From NCBI RefSeq assembly GCF_000003815.2, contig NC_049990.1:19511258-19575257 (forward strand): a stretch of 64,000 nucleotides of DNA, given 5' to 3'. Source of the DNA: Branchiostoma floridae. Taxonomy: Eukaryota > Chordata > Leptocardii > Amphioxiformes > Branchiostomatidae. How positions within the stretch are numbered: position 1 is the stretch's first letter; every line of letters starts with the position of its first letter. Of this stretch, positions 47,901 through 62,900 are shown in pieces. A model generated the notes under the pieces. It was given only the letters and a program-made list of their open reading frames with translations. It did not search any database and had not been told where the DNA came from. The position numbers were made by a program, and so were the translations under genes.

Positions 47901-50900
47901 ATTTTGCTTGTTTTTATATATAATTATTTGTGAATTTTAGGGTGGTCCCTTCAGTAGTTAAACTCAGTTTCATGATGTTGAAAGAATCAACTTTTTTAAA
48001 ATAAAAGGTGTTTCCGATATATGTATATCTTCTCATGCACAGAATAGGTTCATATATATTTCGAGGTGGTTTATATTCGCGGTGACCACTTTGCCTCCAA
48101 CTGAAAGCTGTGGTTTCCATTATTGTATAGTATGTGGCTATAGCGCTACCACGAACCTAAAGCCACCGCCAATATGACATCTTTTCCCTACCCCGATAAG
48201 AAATCGCTGCGATCTTAAGGGCAATTAAAGTAGTAGATATGTTTGCGGTATTAGACTTACATGTAATATGTTATGCATGATTCATGATAATCATATATAT
48301 TTGCATTAATCACTATTATTATTGTTATTAGCAGTATGGAGCAATATAGTTTCTGCATTTTCATTTGCATAGCGAGGTACGAAAATTATTTTAAGATCAG
48401 CCGGCTTGAAGAGGAAAAAAAGGTTTGGCTTATGCTGTTGTTACCATGTCATCACACTAACACTTTGTCTCTTAAAAACTGATATACGTACTTTCCACAC
48501 AAAATAATTTGATAAGCATTTACATTTGCATGGCTAAGTAAGGCATGTCTTATTGTGATCAATTTGCTTGAAGAGGGGGACTTCTCGCCTCATCATATTG
48601 TGATTACCATGTCATTTCACTAACACTTTGTAGAGGTTGCTACAAAGAGTGACATACTTACTTTGCACACACGTCTTCTGATCTTCCGCCAGGTTGTAGT
48701 CAGGTAGACAGAGACACTTGTGTCCACTTTGATCCCCGACACAGGTGTGCTGACAGCCGCCATTGTTAACCTGGCAGTCAGCTGTTTATAAAAAGAAAAG
48801 AAACAAAATGACGGTTTGTCTGTAACAATGCTAATATTAGTAAGATATGACATTTAAGGATAGTGAAATCCTATTAAACATTGCTTATTTATTACTGTCA
48901 ACTGTCTCCCGAGACGACAAGATCCAAAGAGATTTATGTAAATAATACAATATAATATTAGGAAAATAAGATTGCTAATCAACGGATCGCTGTCTCAAAC
49001 TTCAGATACTATTCAACCGTTCTATCTATTTCTTTCGCCAAGAAGATACTGGTTGCGTTGTGCTATGATGCAATGGTTGTGCGTGTATGTGTGCATAACT
49101 CATTGATAATTTGATGATAGATGTTCATGATATTTGGTAGGTATGTAGGTGTGGCGAAGACGCAGACAAATTTTGACAATGCCAATGTGCGTCGTAACTG
49201 CTTCCTATTACGTTACAGTTGAGCTTGTATGTTTTGTTTTTTTTCTTCCGTTTTTGAGGCTACCAACTTCAATTTGCTGAAGATTTTTGTAGCCTATATA
49301 GGAAAGTCGTGTAAAGTGTCTTTCCCAAAGGCACAAGACCGGTGACACGTCGGGGTTTGAACTCAGGACCTTCTGGACCTGAGTCAAACGTGCTGACGAT
49401 TGTGCCACGCGGCCCCACTTTTTGTTGTAATATAGCGATAGTCGCATAAGTATTATTACATTACAGGTGTATTACATTACAGTTCGCATTACAGATGCAA
49501 TACGAGAGCTGATCTCATAGACATGCTGACTATCTTATTGACGAAAAGTACATTTGAGATTACGATCATAAAAACGTAACATTTACACAACATTTTCAAG
49601 ATTTCAAATACATATTAGATATGGCTCACATTGTCCACTTGGCTGTCTGCTCTCGTGGTAGAACTCTACCCCCAACACCCTATTGACAGACCCGGCACCG
49701 TAGGCTAGGATGTTCCGTGAGTTGTGGATGAAGTTGATGGTACTGTCAGACCAATCAGTGGCCATTATCTCTTCCTGCAGTAGAAGTGAAATCAAAGCAA
49801 TCAGATTAAGTCCATGTCAACGTTGTAGCCAGCCTGAAATCATTTTCAGTCCCCTTGATTTTGAATGGGAATCCTATCGAGCACCGAAGGCATGGCCTGA
49901 CGTTGCGCGTCATTTCTAGGGCGTCTGGGTCCCAAAAAAGTTTTGAATCAAGACCCTCTGAAACACTATTTCCTGTATTTTGAGGTGCAAATTTTGCTTG
50001 TAGACTAAGATGTTCAATGGCATCTGTTTTGGTGAAGAAAAACACATGGGTTTCAGTTGTTTTTTTACTATTTGGCTGTCAATAGTTCGCAGGTCAATAT
50101 ATAATAAAACAAAATAGATATTCATCAGGTACTGGGAACCGTTTTGAAAAAAAAAAGTTGCATAGTTTTCCAGAATATGCACATCGCTTTTGCATTTTTG
50201 GAATTAAGTGACTGAGGTATAGTTTTTGATGATACGGGTACTAAGATTCATTGTACGCTGTAGAGGTACAAACAATACCTGTGTTGTGTTCGTTCGCGCT
50301 TTATCTCTTTTTAATGAATGAAATTTTATTTGTAAGTTCATTTCTGAAGGCTCATACAAGTAGGCAGTTAGACACCTAGGATGCAGACATGGAACAATGG
50401 ACAGTTAATCGGCATTACCGCTACAAAAGGCAAAACGAGTAATAACAAAATGTTGCCATATCTAGACAAATTGCGTTTTAATTCTTTGCAAGCAGAGTAT
50501 GCAGCCAATTAACACGGTCAAATGTTTGTACTTTGACTAAGATGGTTTACTTACACCGTCAAAAGTGATGTCGTAGAAATGTGTCCCGGACAGAGAGTAA
50601 AACTCTTCCCGATTGCCGCCATCAAAGTCACATGAAGAGATGGTGTCCAACTCGGTGTCGGCAAAATACAATCTGTAGGAAAACATCAAAATTGATTATA
50701 CAATGATTAACGTAAAAGCCGAACCACCTGACATTCGCACAACCCAAACTTTGGCTTCTCTAAGAGACTCTTAAGGTAACAGAAAGGAACGAAACGAATG
50801 GACTCAAATCATGTNNNNNNNNNNNNNNNNNNNNNNNNNNNNNNNNNNNNNNNNNNNNNNNNNNNNNNNNNNNNNNNNNNNNNNNNNNNNNNNNNNNNNN

Positions 50901-53900
50901 NNNNNNNNNNNNNNATACTTATGATCGTACTAATCAAGGTTTGCAGTTTACGCCTTTGCGTATAATTTAACAAGATTAGTTGTAACAATTAAAAACAAAA
51001 ACTAGTTTTGCTAATTTTAGTTTATATGACACAGGCAGAAATGCATTATATAAGATGCATCCTAATCAATTGTTAACACTAAGAGTAACAAACGTACCCT
51101 GCTGTTGGGTCCACGGTGATACCTCTTGGTTTATCCAGACCTGTTTCAGAGATGATGTGACTGTTACCGTTGCTGCTGTCTGAGCTATATGAGATCATGA
51201 CTATCCTATTGTAGTTGAAGTCGGTGTAGTAGAGATTTTGGTTGACCCAATCGGTAGCGAGAACCTCTGCTCCAGTCGAAATCTCAGTCTTCAGTGCTGT
51301 TACCTTTCCAGTCCTGACATTAACCTAAAAGGGAAAGAATATGGATTGCAAAAGTTACAGATGAATATCGGTCATACGCTCGTATATCCGTTACTTTTTT
51401 CCGTGCTGTTGGAAAATTGCCACGGTAAAATATGATTATCCCTACATTACTTTATCTACAGATATGAGTACTATAAACAAGTAGCCTACTGACAATGTTG
51501 AGATTACAATATTGAACATTGTTTGTTATATTTTAATATTTATAGAAAGATCTTCCACGTTTGTTGAAGACTCCGACAGGTGTCTGAATAGATCTCTTGC
51601 CATTGACGGCGGCCATTTTGAATTTCCTGTGATCATGCACCAAAACGAGGCTGGAGTTGGTTCTACCTACTTATTAGCCTATATTGCGGTATGTGTATGC
51701 CATCTTCGGTGTTGAAGTTTAGAACTTCTCACAAATAGGTATATATGACGATTTTGCAGTAAAGATCAAGATTTACCTGTTGTATTTCCTTCAGTCCGAC
51801 ATCAATCCAGAAAACAAGACCCTGACGTATGTCGTAGTCAAGGGACACAACGATTGACGGAGACTTTGCAGCCAGCAGGTTGGTGACCGTGACGGTTTGT
51901 TGTGCTAGCGCTCTAATGCTGCTGCTGTTCCCTTCAAACATACGGACCACTGTCGTGCCTCCCTCCAAAAGACTGATCCAAAGGTAGCTCGGGGCCTTTA
52001 TTTCTGCGGCGAAAAGAAACAATGACGCTATTTATTGAACATATGAACTTGGCAAATCTACATAGAATTCGTAATAGGCTTTTAGAAGTACGAATTCTTG
52101 ACTAGATGTAATGCGTCTTGTCCAAGATGACTTGCGTCAACTGTCCACCACTGTTGACGCCTTGAAGCGCGACCAAGACGACATGCGCCAGTTGTCTAAA
52201 GATGAAAGTAATGAATAAACAAATGGATTTGCAAGAGAGAATTGTGTTCAAGTTGACTGGCGAACGATTATTGTATCTGCTACTTTTCCATGTAAATAAA
52301 ATTCTTCCAAACTCCATTAGGTACTTGAGGCCGAGTACTTACAATATTTTAGAAGACAATGAATCAATTTTCATCAGGGCTCATCACCCTACTATGAGCC
52401 GGGACGGGGGCAGATACCGACTTCTAACAACTTTTGACCCCCTCTGCTATGTCACAATTCCGAAAGGTCACCTGTTCTGAGCAATTATATGTTCCTTAGC
52501 TAAAGAAGAAAAGAGGCCCGGTTAAATTTTTGTTTATTTTACTCTTTTTAGTTATCATATGTTAATGTTATAATCAAATCCTTTTACATTGTAAAAAAAA
52601 AAAAAAATATCAGACTTACCAGGAGGAGCACACGTGGTGTTATCGCTCTGTAGGACGAAGTATGCTCTACAGATGCAAGTTCTTCCTCCGGGGCGAGCTA
52701 GACACATGTCCATGCAACCGCTATCTGTGCAAGCTAATGTGTTCAAAGAAGGTAATAAAGTTTATAATGTATTTTTCGTATCGAATAATAGAGCATTGTA
52801 GTGATGGACAAGACTTTCTGAAGTCCAACCGCTAGTTTAAGATTCAGTATTTTTTGGTTGATGAAATGCCTGTCTACTTTGTGTTAAAATCATACTGACA
52901 GTTAAATCTTATGAATGACCTATGTCAACATTGCATTATCCATGTTTCTGTTTCCGAATTTTTCTTCCTATGATTCATCATTGTTAGATTGTACAAGGAC
53001 AGCAATCCTTTATTAGATTCAATGGGCTCCTCACCGTTCGTAACGTCGGTCCGTAAGCCAGCCCCATACATGGCTATGCCTCTTAGATTCGAGAAACCGT
53101 CGGCAAGAATTCGGTTAGACCCCTGGCTCTCTTGTGATTTTGCGTTTCTGTGGTAAAATAAAACTTATTATGGTAAAAACGCCATTGCATTTTGTTTGAT
53201 AAAATTAACCATAGCAATCAGAGATATCAGAAAAGAAAATACTATGCAAGTTCTAAACGGACTTCAAAAGGATATTTGTGTATAAGAGTATTTTTACGTG
53301 ACGTCATCGCTAAGTCCACCATGCTGGTGTCCTTATTTTCATATCAGTGAATAAAAGCTCACAAATTTCCATATCTAAGTTCCTACTGCTCATAGAAGAT
53401 CATGACGAGAATATTTAAAGATAGAATATAAAAGTGTTTCAGCTACTTTATATTCGACATGCAAATTGGACACCAATATGGCGAACAGCGGCTATCTGCT
53501 TCTTTAGTGAAACAAAAAGTGGAAACCGCGGGATTAATGTACTCACATTCCTATGAAGTCGGACCGGCTGGTCCAAAACAAGTCATGGACATGGAGGCTG
53601 AGACCGAAGAAACGAGTGTTGGAACGGATGACCAAGGTTCGCCGATTGAACCCGTACAGGTCCGAGCTCTGAATGTTGTGTGCCGCTAAATCACCCGATA
53701 AAAGGGGCGTCCTATGGAAAAAATATAATATCATGGGACATCTCGAAGTGTTGTCCATATGTAAAAAAGGAATATCGGAAAACCGACGTTAAACATAGAG
53801 ACTATATCAAAATTTGAAACCAAACTCACGACAGAGACTTTCACCCTAACATAATAACATGCTAGCCTCCACCATGCCTTCCTACAGGCTTCTACGCTTA

Positions 53901-56900
53901 AGTTAACATTTCGCCACCCAATTTTTACCCCTGGCAAATTATTACCCCTATTAGCCAGCGCAGTCAGTCTTGTAGAGAGTAACAACATGCACTATTCACT
54001 GAATATATGAAGTCGACATGATTATCTACATAGCATTCGCTAACAGCTTTTGGAGTTTGAAAGTGGGTAACTATACGTTATAGGAGACATTTTGCCAGTA
54101 ACTCAAGTGCCAAACTAGTCAACTATTTTCTTAAAAATCAACGTATTGGATTGAATTACCGTTGAAGTCTATGGCGATTCCAATAGGGGTGGCCAGACCG
54201 CTACTGATCAGTATGTTCCTCTCACTGCCGTCCATAGCAGCCCGCTCAATTCTTGGTTTCAAATAGTCCGAATCCGTCCAGTACATGTACCTAAGGGGTT
54301 AGAAAGATGATTGATAAATTTATCTAACAAACAAAAGATATCTACCTACTAAAATTTCGGTAGTCCCATTTCTCACTGCAATATTGATTGATTGTACTTC
54401 CAACTGCAGCTGCTAGTCGGCGCTGCAATGAGGATGATGCGGTCTCAAAGTGACTCGTCAATAAGCATGCCCCCCCCCCCCCATCACGGTTACATATCAT
54501 TAGAGTAGATGTTCTGATATACAGTCTCGGAAAAGGTATTTAAAAAAAAACTATCCCGCTTAAATAAAACTGTTGAAATACAAGATAAGATAAATGCAGT
54601 TTCAACGGAGGTGAAAGGGCTCACACAAAGCCTCAAAGGCAAGAAAATCAAGCCTTTCTTGCCCAGTTATGCAAAGAGAAAACTTATAATTCGAACGCAT
54701 TACCCCTCTTTTGGATCCAGCACAATGCCTTGAGGATAGTCTAAGTTCTGGGAGAAAACGGCCCGTGCGTTGCTTCCGTCCATCGCTGCAACGCCAATAA
54801 TCTCTGTGCCCCAGTCGGTCCAGTAGATGTTCTGTCCAGCGAAGTCAAGCGCTAGTCCGAATATTCCGTAGATACCTATAGTAGGTTATAAATAATAATT
54901 GCAGTCAGATATACAAACGTAAGGTGTGACAGGTCGTTCAGTGTAATATATTCGGCTGCCTGCAAAGCTGATGTGTTACGCCGAAAGGCAGTTATACCGG
55001 CCATATTCAGATACAGAAGCCGGTGTGAACAAAAAGTTCACTGTATGGCAATACAGATACAGAAGCTGTTGACTTATGCCTAAGGGCAGTTATATCGGCT
55101 AGCTATACAGATACATGTATTGTATACAGTCGCTGTGTTACGAAGAAGGGCAGTTACAAAATACCGGCATTACAGATACAAAGGCTGGCGTGTTACACCG
55201 AAGTGCGGTCATACCGGCCATACAGATAGAGATACAGAATTACTTTATACGTTATAAACTAATAGTAAACTTTTTAGAAATTTCAGTTCTGTCAAACAGT
55301 TTTCCACCATTAGTTTTTAGCTACGATGACAAAAGGATAGCAACGAGACCTTATCGTGAATTCCGTTACCCTGACGAAAAAATCTGGCGTTTGTTGTCAC
55401 ATTCACTAAAGTTAAAGAACTTCATATTCCACATCGACATAGCTTGTTATTTATAAAGCCAGGGATTGTACATCATGCAAGAAATAAGACTTACCTATTA
55501 CACTTTTGTCGACGATCGCCTCAAAATCGGAGCCATCTCTTTTAGCCCGATAGATCTTCTCGTCATAATAATCGGACCAATAGACATAGTCTGTTGCTAC
55601 GTCATAGTCGAGTGCAACCGGATAGGCGGATCGTAGCGGAAGTGTGACGTTTGAACCGGAAGTGATGTTGACCTGCGAGATGTTGCCTGTATCACTGTCG
55701 GCTACCAGAACGAAGTCTTCTGGGGAGTACCCACCTAGTCAAATAGAATAGGTTTGATTGATCAACATTACAAACATAGGAAAGCTAACATGTTCTAATT
55801 TGACACAACTTAAATGTTACCTGGCCAAAGATTTGGGCCTGAAAGGCCACTACCACTTCTAACCGCACGATGGCAGTGCAGTGTAACTGAGTCAGGTGTA
55901 ACTGAGTCAGGTGTAACTGACCCTTGTTGCCTACATGATTGACTTGACTTTGACTTCAATCAAATTGCAACAGGGATAATGCAATGTGAACCGTACGGTC
56001 TTAATAAAAGCAATTTAAGTACAGATGCGTCTTCTCGTGGAAGAGACTCATTGTTGGACTCTGCACAACACGCCATTTTGAAGCCTGTAACCTGTAACTT
56101 GATGATCCTCGCAAACCTCGCTTTCACACAAGATCACGTGAAACACATTACGCGGGAGCACATTTCAAAATTGCCGCCGGAATTGGAAATGGGTTTATTG
56201 TGTCTAATACACCTTTCTCACGTGGCGGCCATGATAGATCTAAAACGAGTTCAATGAGGCAAACAAAAGACTGTCCATCACAATTAGCAGTTCAACCAAC
56301 GATAGCCCACCTGTTAGGAAAGCGACCAATAAGAGATTTGGCTGCATGCCCGTCAAATATTTGCATTATTATGTTTTTATTTTGCACCTCTTAAGGGACT
56401 ATGGGGTCAGTCTTCGCTACTCTAAATTGCTACATCTATTAGTGCATAACACTAGTTATAATATTTATTATTTGATCTTACATTGTAAAAATTTGTGTGG
56501 CTTGGGGGGAATCTAAATGGGAGCTGATTTTAGAAATACGTTTTGTCTGTTTGCCTCATTGACCTCGTCTTCGATCTATCATGGCCACCGCGTGAGAAAG
56601 GTGTATGAATGCATGGCGTACTGCATACTTTCATGTACATCTCATGTTATGAACTTCTCACCTGTCGGTACGGTTGGTGATGGGGTGGTGGGAAGGATCG
56701 AAGGCACGTCAGAACAGCTCACTCTGTCTGCTTGGATATATCGTCCTTCCGCGCAGGCACAGACACGATTTTCTCCTTTGGGAATACATAGCTCCGTACA
56801 CAAGCCGTTCCTATCGTCACAAGCACCTGGTGGGATGATAGGAAATAATGTAGTAAAACAGAGGTCACACACTGAGACAGACACATACATACATACATAC

Positions 56901-59900
56901 ATACACCACACACATACACACACAGACACACACACACGCACAGACACATATCAAAACATGCACACTGCACACACAGAGACAAACGTGCACACACGGACGG
57001 ACATACATACATACAAAGACAAGCACCCACGTGCATACGCACGCACATAGAGGAACACACACATAATATATGAACACAGAGAGCGAGAGAGAGAAACACA
57101 CACACACAAACACACACACAAACAACACACATACACACAGAGGAACATAGATCATAGCATTCTACACAAACAGGGTTACAATAACACACAAAATCATACA
57201 TACAAAGAGGGACACACACACGCACAAGCACAATTTTAATCAAGACTGCACGTATCTTTTTTTATTTTTTATTTTTTTCAGTTCAGTTTAGTTTTAATTA
57301 ATTGTGCATTTGCCATATTTCTTATATTCTGTTTCGCATATTTTCCCACTTCTACGCTTTGTACGTTCTATTTTTCCTTACTTGTGAACACTGGCTGCTC
57401 TGTGTCGTCGTACACTTTGATGTTGTATGCTGCTGTCGACAAATTAGTCGTCTTTTCGCTCAAGATCCCAAAGAAGACTGACGGTCGACCAAAGCTCAGA
57501 CTTTGTGTACTGTTATCCGTCCATAGCACATAATCCTTTTCAAAGTAAACAAAAAATGTTAAATACAAAATTAGGCATATTTGCTCCATTTTTCATATTT
57601 ATCGAACTGATGGATACATAGTAGACCAGTTCAGTTCAGTCATCCATAAGGTGACACTATGAAGTCCCTCCAGATGACTCTGTCGGGCATAGTAGAACAT
57701 CAAAGGAAAATCATGAATCCATGTTCAGTGTTGTATTTTGTAAACATCCATCTGTCTTTGTACCATAACTATTTTCGTACTCTATTTCAGAAAAGTAATA
57801 TTGTAAAAGTGATAATTGTCTATCGACAAAGCAACCAACATGAAAATTGTGATACCTTGTATATGGCAACACCGAATGGGTTAGCAGTAGTCGATGACCA
57901 TAAGGTCGTCACATCACCACCATGAAGGTTGGAGGACTGCACATTACCAGGGTCACTGGTTACCCAGTATAATCTGCAATATGGCGGACAAACGGTTTAT
58001 ATCATCGTGTAAGTACGCAGTGAATGTTGACCAATCGCAAGCCTCTAAATATTGCTATTAGGTCTACAGCTATTACGGCACAAGCTTGGGTAAATGAAGA
58101 TTAAGGCATCGGATTGATGACCAGTCAATACCGTATAATGGGATCTCTTCTTTATGACAGTGTCAGACTAACTTGGCTATATGATGATAACGTCAATGAT
58201 TCGCTTGCTCGATTCGCTTGCCCGATGGTGCATTCGGTGGCTATCGGTCACTGGACAGCTAGGCGTTAAGTCGACGTAATTTCCGAGGGAGCAGCGGGTA
58301 ACTTACCCTCAGTATCCGAGAATTATGTTAATTTTTAACGTTTAAATACCTCAAAAATTGTTTATCTTTTATTGTGGTATGTATTTGCCGTTTATGCCAT
58401 TAAAAATATCGATCAGCTCAAGTACCATAGTCTTTTTGTTAGTGCTTCTCACTGTGATCACATATAGCTGTTATTTCTACTGTCATTAGTTATAAATATT
58501 GTGCTACATATTACAGCACATAGGGTGTACATACCTATCTTGTAAGTAATCAATAGCCAAAGCAGTGGGTTTGCCCACTATATCTTCTGCTTGGGAGGAG
58601 ACGAGTAGTTGTCTGTTGCTACCATCTGGGGATGCACGGGAAATCTTTGGATCCGAGCCAACCTCGGTCCAGAACACGTACCTGTGATGTAATAAGAAAT
58701 ATCCAACATGATACATTGCTAACATTAAAGCTAAGGCACAACTCGCCGTACGTGCAATTTGTCCGTACGTTTTTTTTTGGGGGGGGGGGGGGCGTCCGCC
58801 ACGTATTTCTGAAAACCTTCAGGCTGTACAGGGCAGGCGCGTCGCCCATACTGGCACGTACGGGGGGTGAATCCGCAGCCCGATGGCACACAAAGTTTTG
58901 CTTGCACGTAAAGTTCTACGGCGTGTCTGCGTGCTCCAAAATCCGTCGGATTCCCTACGAGTTTGTACGGAGGCGGTACGTACCACTTACGGATCCCAAA
59001 AGATTTCCCACGTTTTGGCACGTAGATAGCACGTATTTGCATATACGGCGGGTTATGCCCTTAGTTACATTAAGACATGTGCATTTTCTTTTGTGAAAAT
59101 ACATACAACACTGTTAGTACTAGTGTCAACTGAACATTTTTGTTTGTTTGACATAGATACATTATACTATCGATTCAGACCAAAGATAATGCGCTTACGA
59201 ACGTCCAGGGTGCACTGCGATAGCACTTGGCTGGTCCAGGTTGGATATCAGCACCCTCCGCAGTGATCCGTCCAGCTTAGACACGTGGATCCGTCCAAGT
59301 CGGCGCTCTGTCCAGTACAGGTTAGATGCCACCCAGTCAACAGCAATGCCTACAGGTATACAATATAAATGTATGTAAATGCATTTGAGTTGGCGGGGAT
59401 TTACTTTCGCGGTAGCGGGAAATGTAATAGTGTTCGCAGTTGAGCCATAGACTGCGGTCTCATACTATATGGAAAAATGTTCGGTGTGGTTTGAAGTTAG
59501 TTTTGCGCTTTTACAGTAGTCCTAGACAGATCAACTGAAGGCTCGTTACTAAAACCCAACCAGTAGATTTCTAGCGAGGACACGATTCCTTCACATGCAA
59601 AGTACCCAATTACCACGTACTGATCTAGTGGCATGGCAGGGACAGGGATGAATAGTTCACACCTATTGTCTGTTGATTAACGATTTTCGTCGAGCTTTCT
59701 TTTAATAGCTTGCTAGTTATTTGGAGTCGAACGTTATATTTCATAATGCAGTAAAGTCGCATTTTACCTTGTACTGAGTTAGAACTGCGTACCATGATTA
59801 TTTTACGTTCAATCTTCGAAATACAGATAACGCTATAAAGTATGTATGAAGACTGTATATTGTGCCCATTTAACTAGGATTGTCTACAAGGTCTCTCTTC

Positions 59901-62900
59901 CATTTGTTTCCTTCCACAGACTAGTTGCGAAGACATGCTTGTAAACCACACCGCCAGATCTGTAATGTTTCGACAATAAACTACCAGTATCACTTCAATA
60001 TATTTCAATGAATACACACTGTGATAGCGCAAATAGATAGTATCAAGAAGGTTATTATGAAATGAACACAAGAAGCAAACCCTTATAAAAGCAAAATTTC
60101 AATATGAACGACCGTATAAGTGATATATAGCGAATTATATATTATCGAAAAAAAAAGAAAGTACACCAACTTGGATTCGAACCCGAGACCATAAGTTTAA
60201 AAAGTCTACTCGTTAATCCACTACGCCACGATACATTACTATGTGTATAGGAGTGCTAATACAACTGAAGTGACGGAGCGCGTGATAATACGAGACAAAA
60301 ATTGTTGCAGGTCCATCATTTCAAAAGTCGTAAGATCTCTGTAGTCTTTTCACCTTTTGGTCATCAAGTAAACTTTTTAAACCGTTATAAATAGAACAGG
60401 GAGGTTAATATATAGATTAACTGTTTGTGTGAACTCCCGCACAGTGCCTGCTTGGTGTGTGTTTATGACATTTGCATGATAGACAGGGTGAGAATGGCCC
60501 GCCACTCATTCAGGCTATTCACACCCTAGTAATTGTCGTTGACCTGCCCTCGCTAGAAAGTTACTGGGTGTGTTTTAGTGTACACGGGGGGGCTCCCACC
60601 CACCCTCACCCCCCACTGCACTCTTGGACCCCATAGTATTGGAAGAAAGTACGTCAGATGTTTGACTTCGTCAGATTAGCATACAATCAGACACAATAAA
60701 TATGCTGTTGATAATCAAAATTTTTCTCTGTTTTTCTTCACCGCGACGGAATCATATGTGATGCTGCAAATGTGGCAAGATGAAACAATAGCTTTGTACA
60801 AAGAGGTGTTACCTTCAATTCCTTGTCCGTTTTCGAAGATTGTCATCGTATCACCTTCGCCGATTATCGAGAGCCTTTCGATGTTTTGGGTTCCATCATC
60901 TTGTTGCTGTGTGTAGAATACCATCTTTCCTGTAGAAAGGTAGGTTGTTGAGACAAATTAATGTCATGTTGTAAGTCTATGTGTCAGTGAAGTATTGACA
61001 AAGTAAACGAGAAACTGGGACGGTCGGTGGTACCGACTTCTGACAAACTGCGACCCAGTGCTGACGCCATACGTGAGAAAATTATGTGTGTACGACACTC
61101 AGGTCAGAAACATGTAGCTGAAGAAAATACTATTAGGTTAAGATTCGTTCGAAAACTCCAGTGATTGAAATTTATTCAGTTAATTTTCTCATTACAGTAA
61201 CGCAGTTTAGTAGTTGAAAGGACGCACCTGCGTAATTAAATTCCATCGCAAAGGCTTCTGTCCCTCGTACGATGTACGAATCTGTCCAGTCGCCGGCTTC
61301 AGGCAGTCCAAGGAAGTTGTGCGGCAGCTGGAGGATGCCGGAATCGCTTCCGACAAAGAGGGCCTTGGAGAAGGAATGTTCATCTGTACAAAGCAAATGC
61401 ACAAAAGAAAATCAGACACTTTCACCAAATTGTAAGGGCCGTCGGTTGCAGTTATACATTTTCCAACTTATTGGTGATTTGCAAACTTACCTTGATTTAC
61501 TTACTTGTGGAGTTTATTTAGTAGTAGTAGTAGTAGTAGCTAGTATTCAAATAAACATTAAGTGATACTTAAGTAAACACGGGATACATCAATATGAAAG
61601 AAATTAAGCTTTAAGAAATAAAATATTAACATTATAACTTTTATACTCTACCATTAGGTGGCAATATAACGTTAAAGGATGATCGATTATACTTATTAAA
61701 GATTTCCGTACTTGCAATGCATCCTTGGTTGTCATCCGCCAGGTGGAAGTTAGGTAAACACAAACACTTGTGTCCATCTGGGTCTCCCACACAGGTATGG
61801 CTGCAGCCGCCATTGTTGACCTGACACTCCGCTGGACAATGAACAAACAACATCAAATGGTTAAAGTACATTTGTTTTGAAAAGCATGCCTAGAAACGCA
61901 AATATCATTACGCACAGGGGTTCTATATTTAATGTAGTCCTTATATACTTTGCCTGCTCTGCAAAGTAAAATACAAAACATGACATGTAATTCAATAGTA
62001 AAAACACTACAAAAATAAAACTATGGCATTCATACTAAATCTGTCTGGTTTCTATAATCTCAGATATCATATCATAACCGTAACTATACATATCATAGCC
62101 GTCATAATGGATAAATGTAGCTATTTTAGAATGCAAAGTTTCTTGTTTGAATCCCTAGCATGCCTTGAATGTCGTGTCCTTGGGAAAGTGAGAAAGACAC
62201 CTAACGTATTTTCCTATCTCGACTTAGGTGGAAACGAATACCTAGCAGAGGTCCAGTTTTGAATGAAAAACACACATCGAGCAGGTTAAAGAACCCACCA
62301 CACTTGTCGATAAAAGTTACCAGTTATAAATCTAGAGATTATGAAGCCTATCATTTTGGTTTATGCAGCGCAGCTTGTGTGCACTGTACACAACTTGTGT
62401 TTTAAGACTTACTTGGACCTGGTTGCTGCCGGCTCTGGTCGAAGAACTCCACGCCATAGACATAACCCTCGCCCTTGAAGTATAGAGTTCTTTCCCCATC
62501 GATGAAGTTGATTGAGTCATCGGACCAGTCACTTGCCATAATCTCCTCCTGTGAAGTACACAGAACAATGAATAGTTGCATAGTTCAAAGGCAATTGTTG
62601 GCGATTGATGTATTTTGTTGTTGACGACTCTTTTGGAAGAATTTAACGTGTTCTTAAAATTAAATCAACAGTATTTTCTGCTTGCCAGATGAAAGTCCTC
62701 AACCATTACAAAACAGATCTTGAACAATGAATAGTCTCTTCCATTTTGTAGAAAAAAACAACAACCAAAGACTGTTTATGTCAAATATAATACTGCTGTG
62801 TTTGTTCTTTTTCCAACAGACGTACTTGTCCTTAGATGAATAAGCAGCAAATAAGCATGGAAACGATTTAGCTCTTGGAAAGAAGCTCTCAGTGTGGAAG

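Noticed and set aside
53459-53689. 76-codon plus-strand frame
   Set aside because: It is the antisense shadow of gene 2 exon 15, which has phase-matched splice sites and YWTD-family sequence.
56517-57243. Frames of 65-177 codons on both strands
   Set aside because: They translate the CA/CATA microsatellite; only 56662-56826 on the minus strand is a real exon (EGF).
58632-59096. 154-codon plus-strand frame
   Set aside because: It runs through a MITE and the antisense of exon 8, with a poly-Gly stretch from poly-G.
60162-60232. Functional tRNA gene on the minus strand
   Set aside because: The boxes are present, but T and acceptor stems do not pair well. It is kept as a tRNA-like repeat only.
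61214-61435. Plus-strand frames over gene 2 exon 5
   Set aside because: The minus-strand exon has matching phases and aligns with exon 23; the plus frames are shadows.
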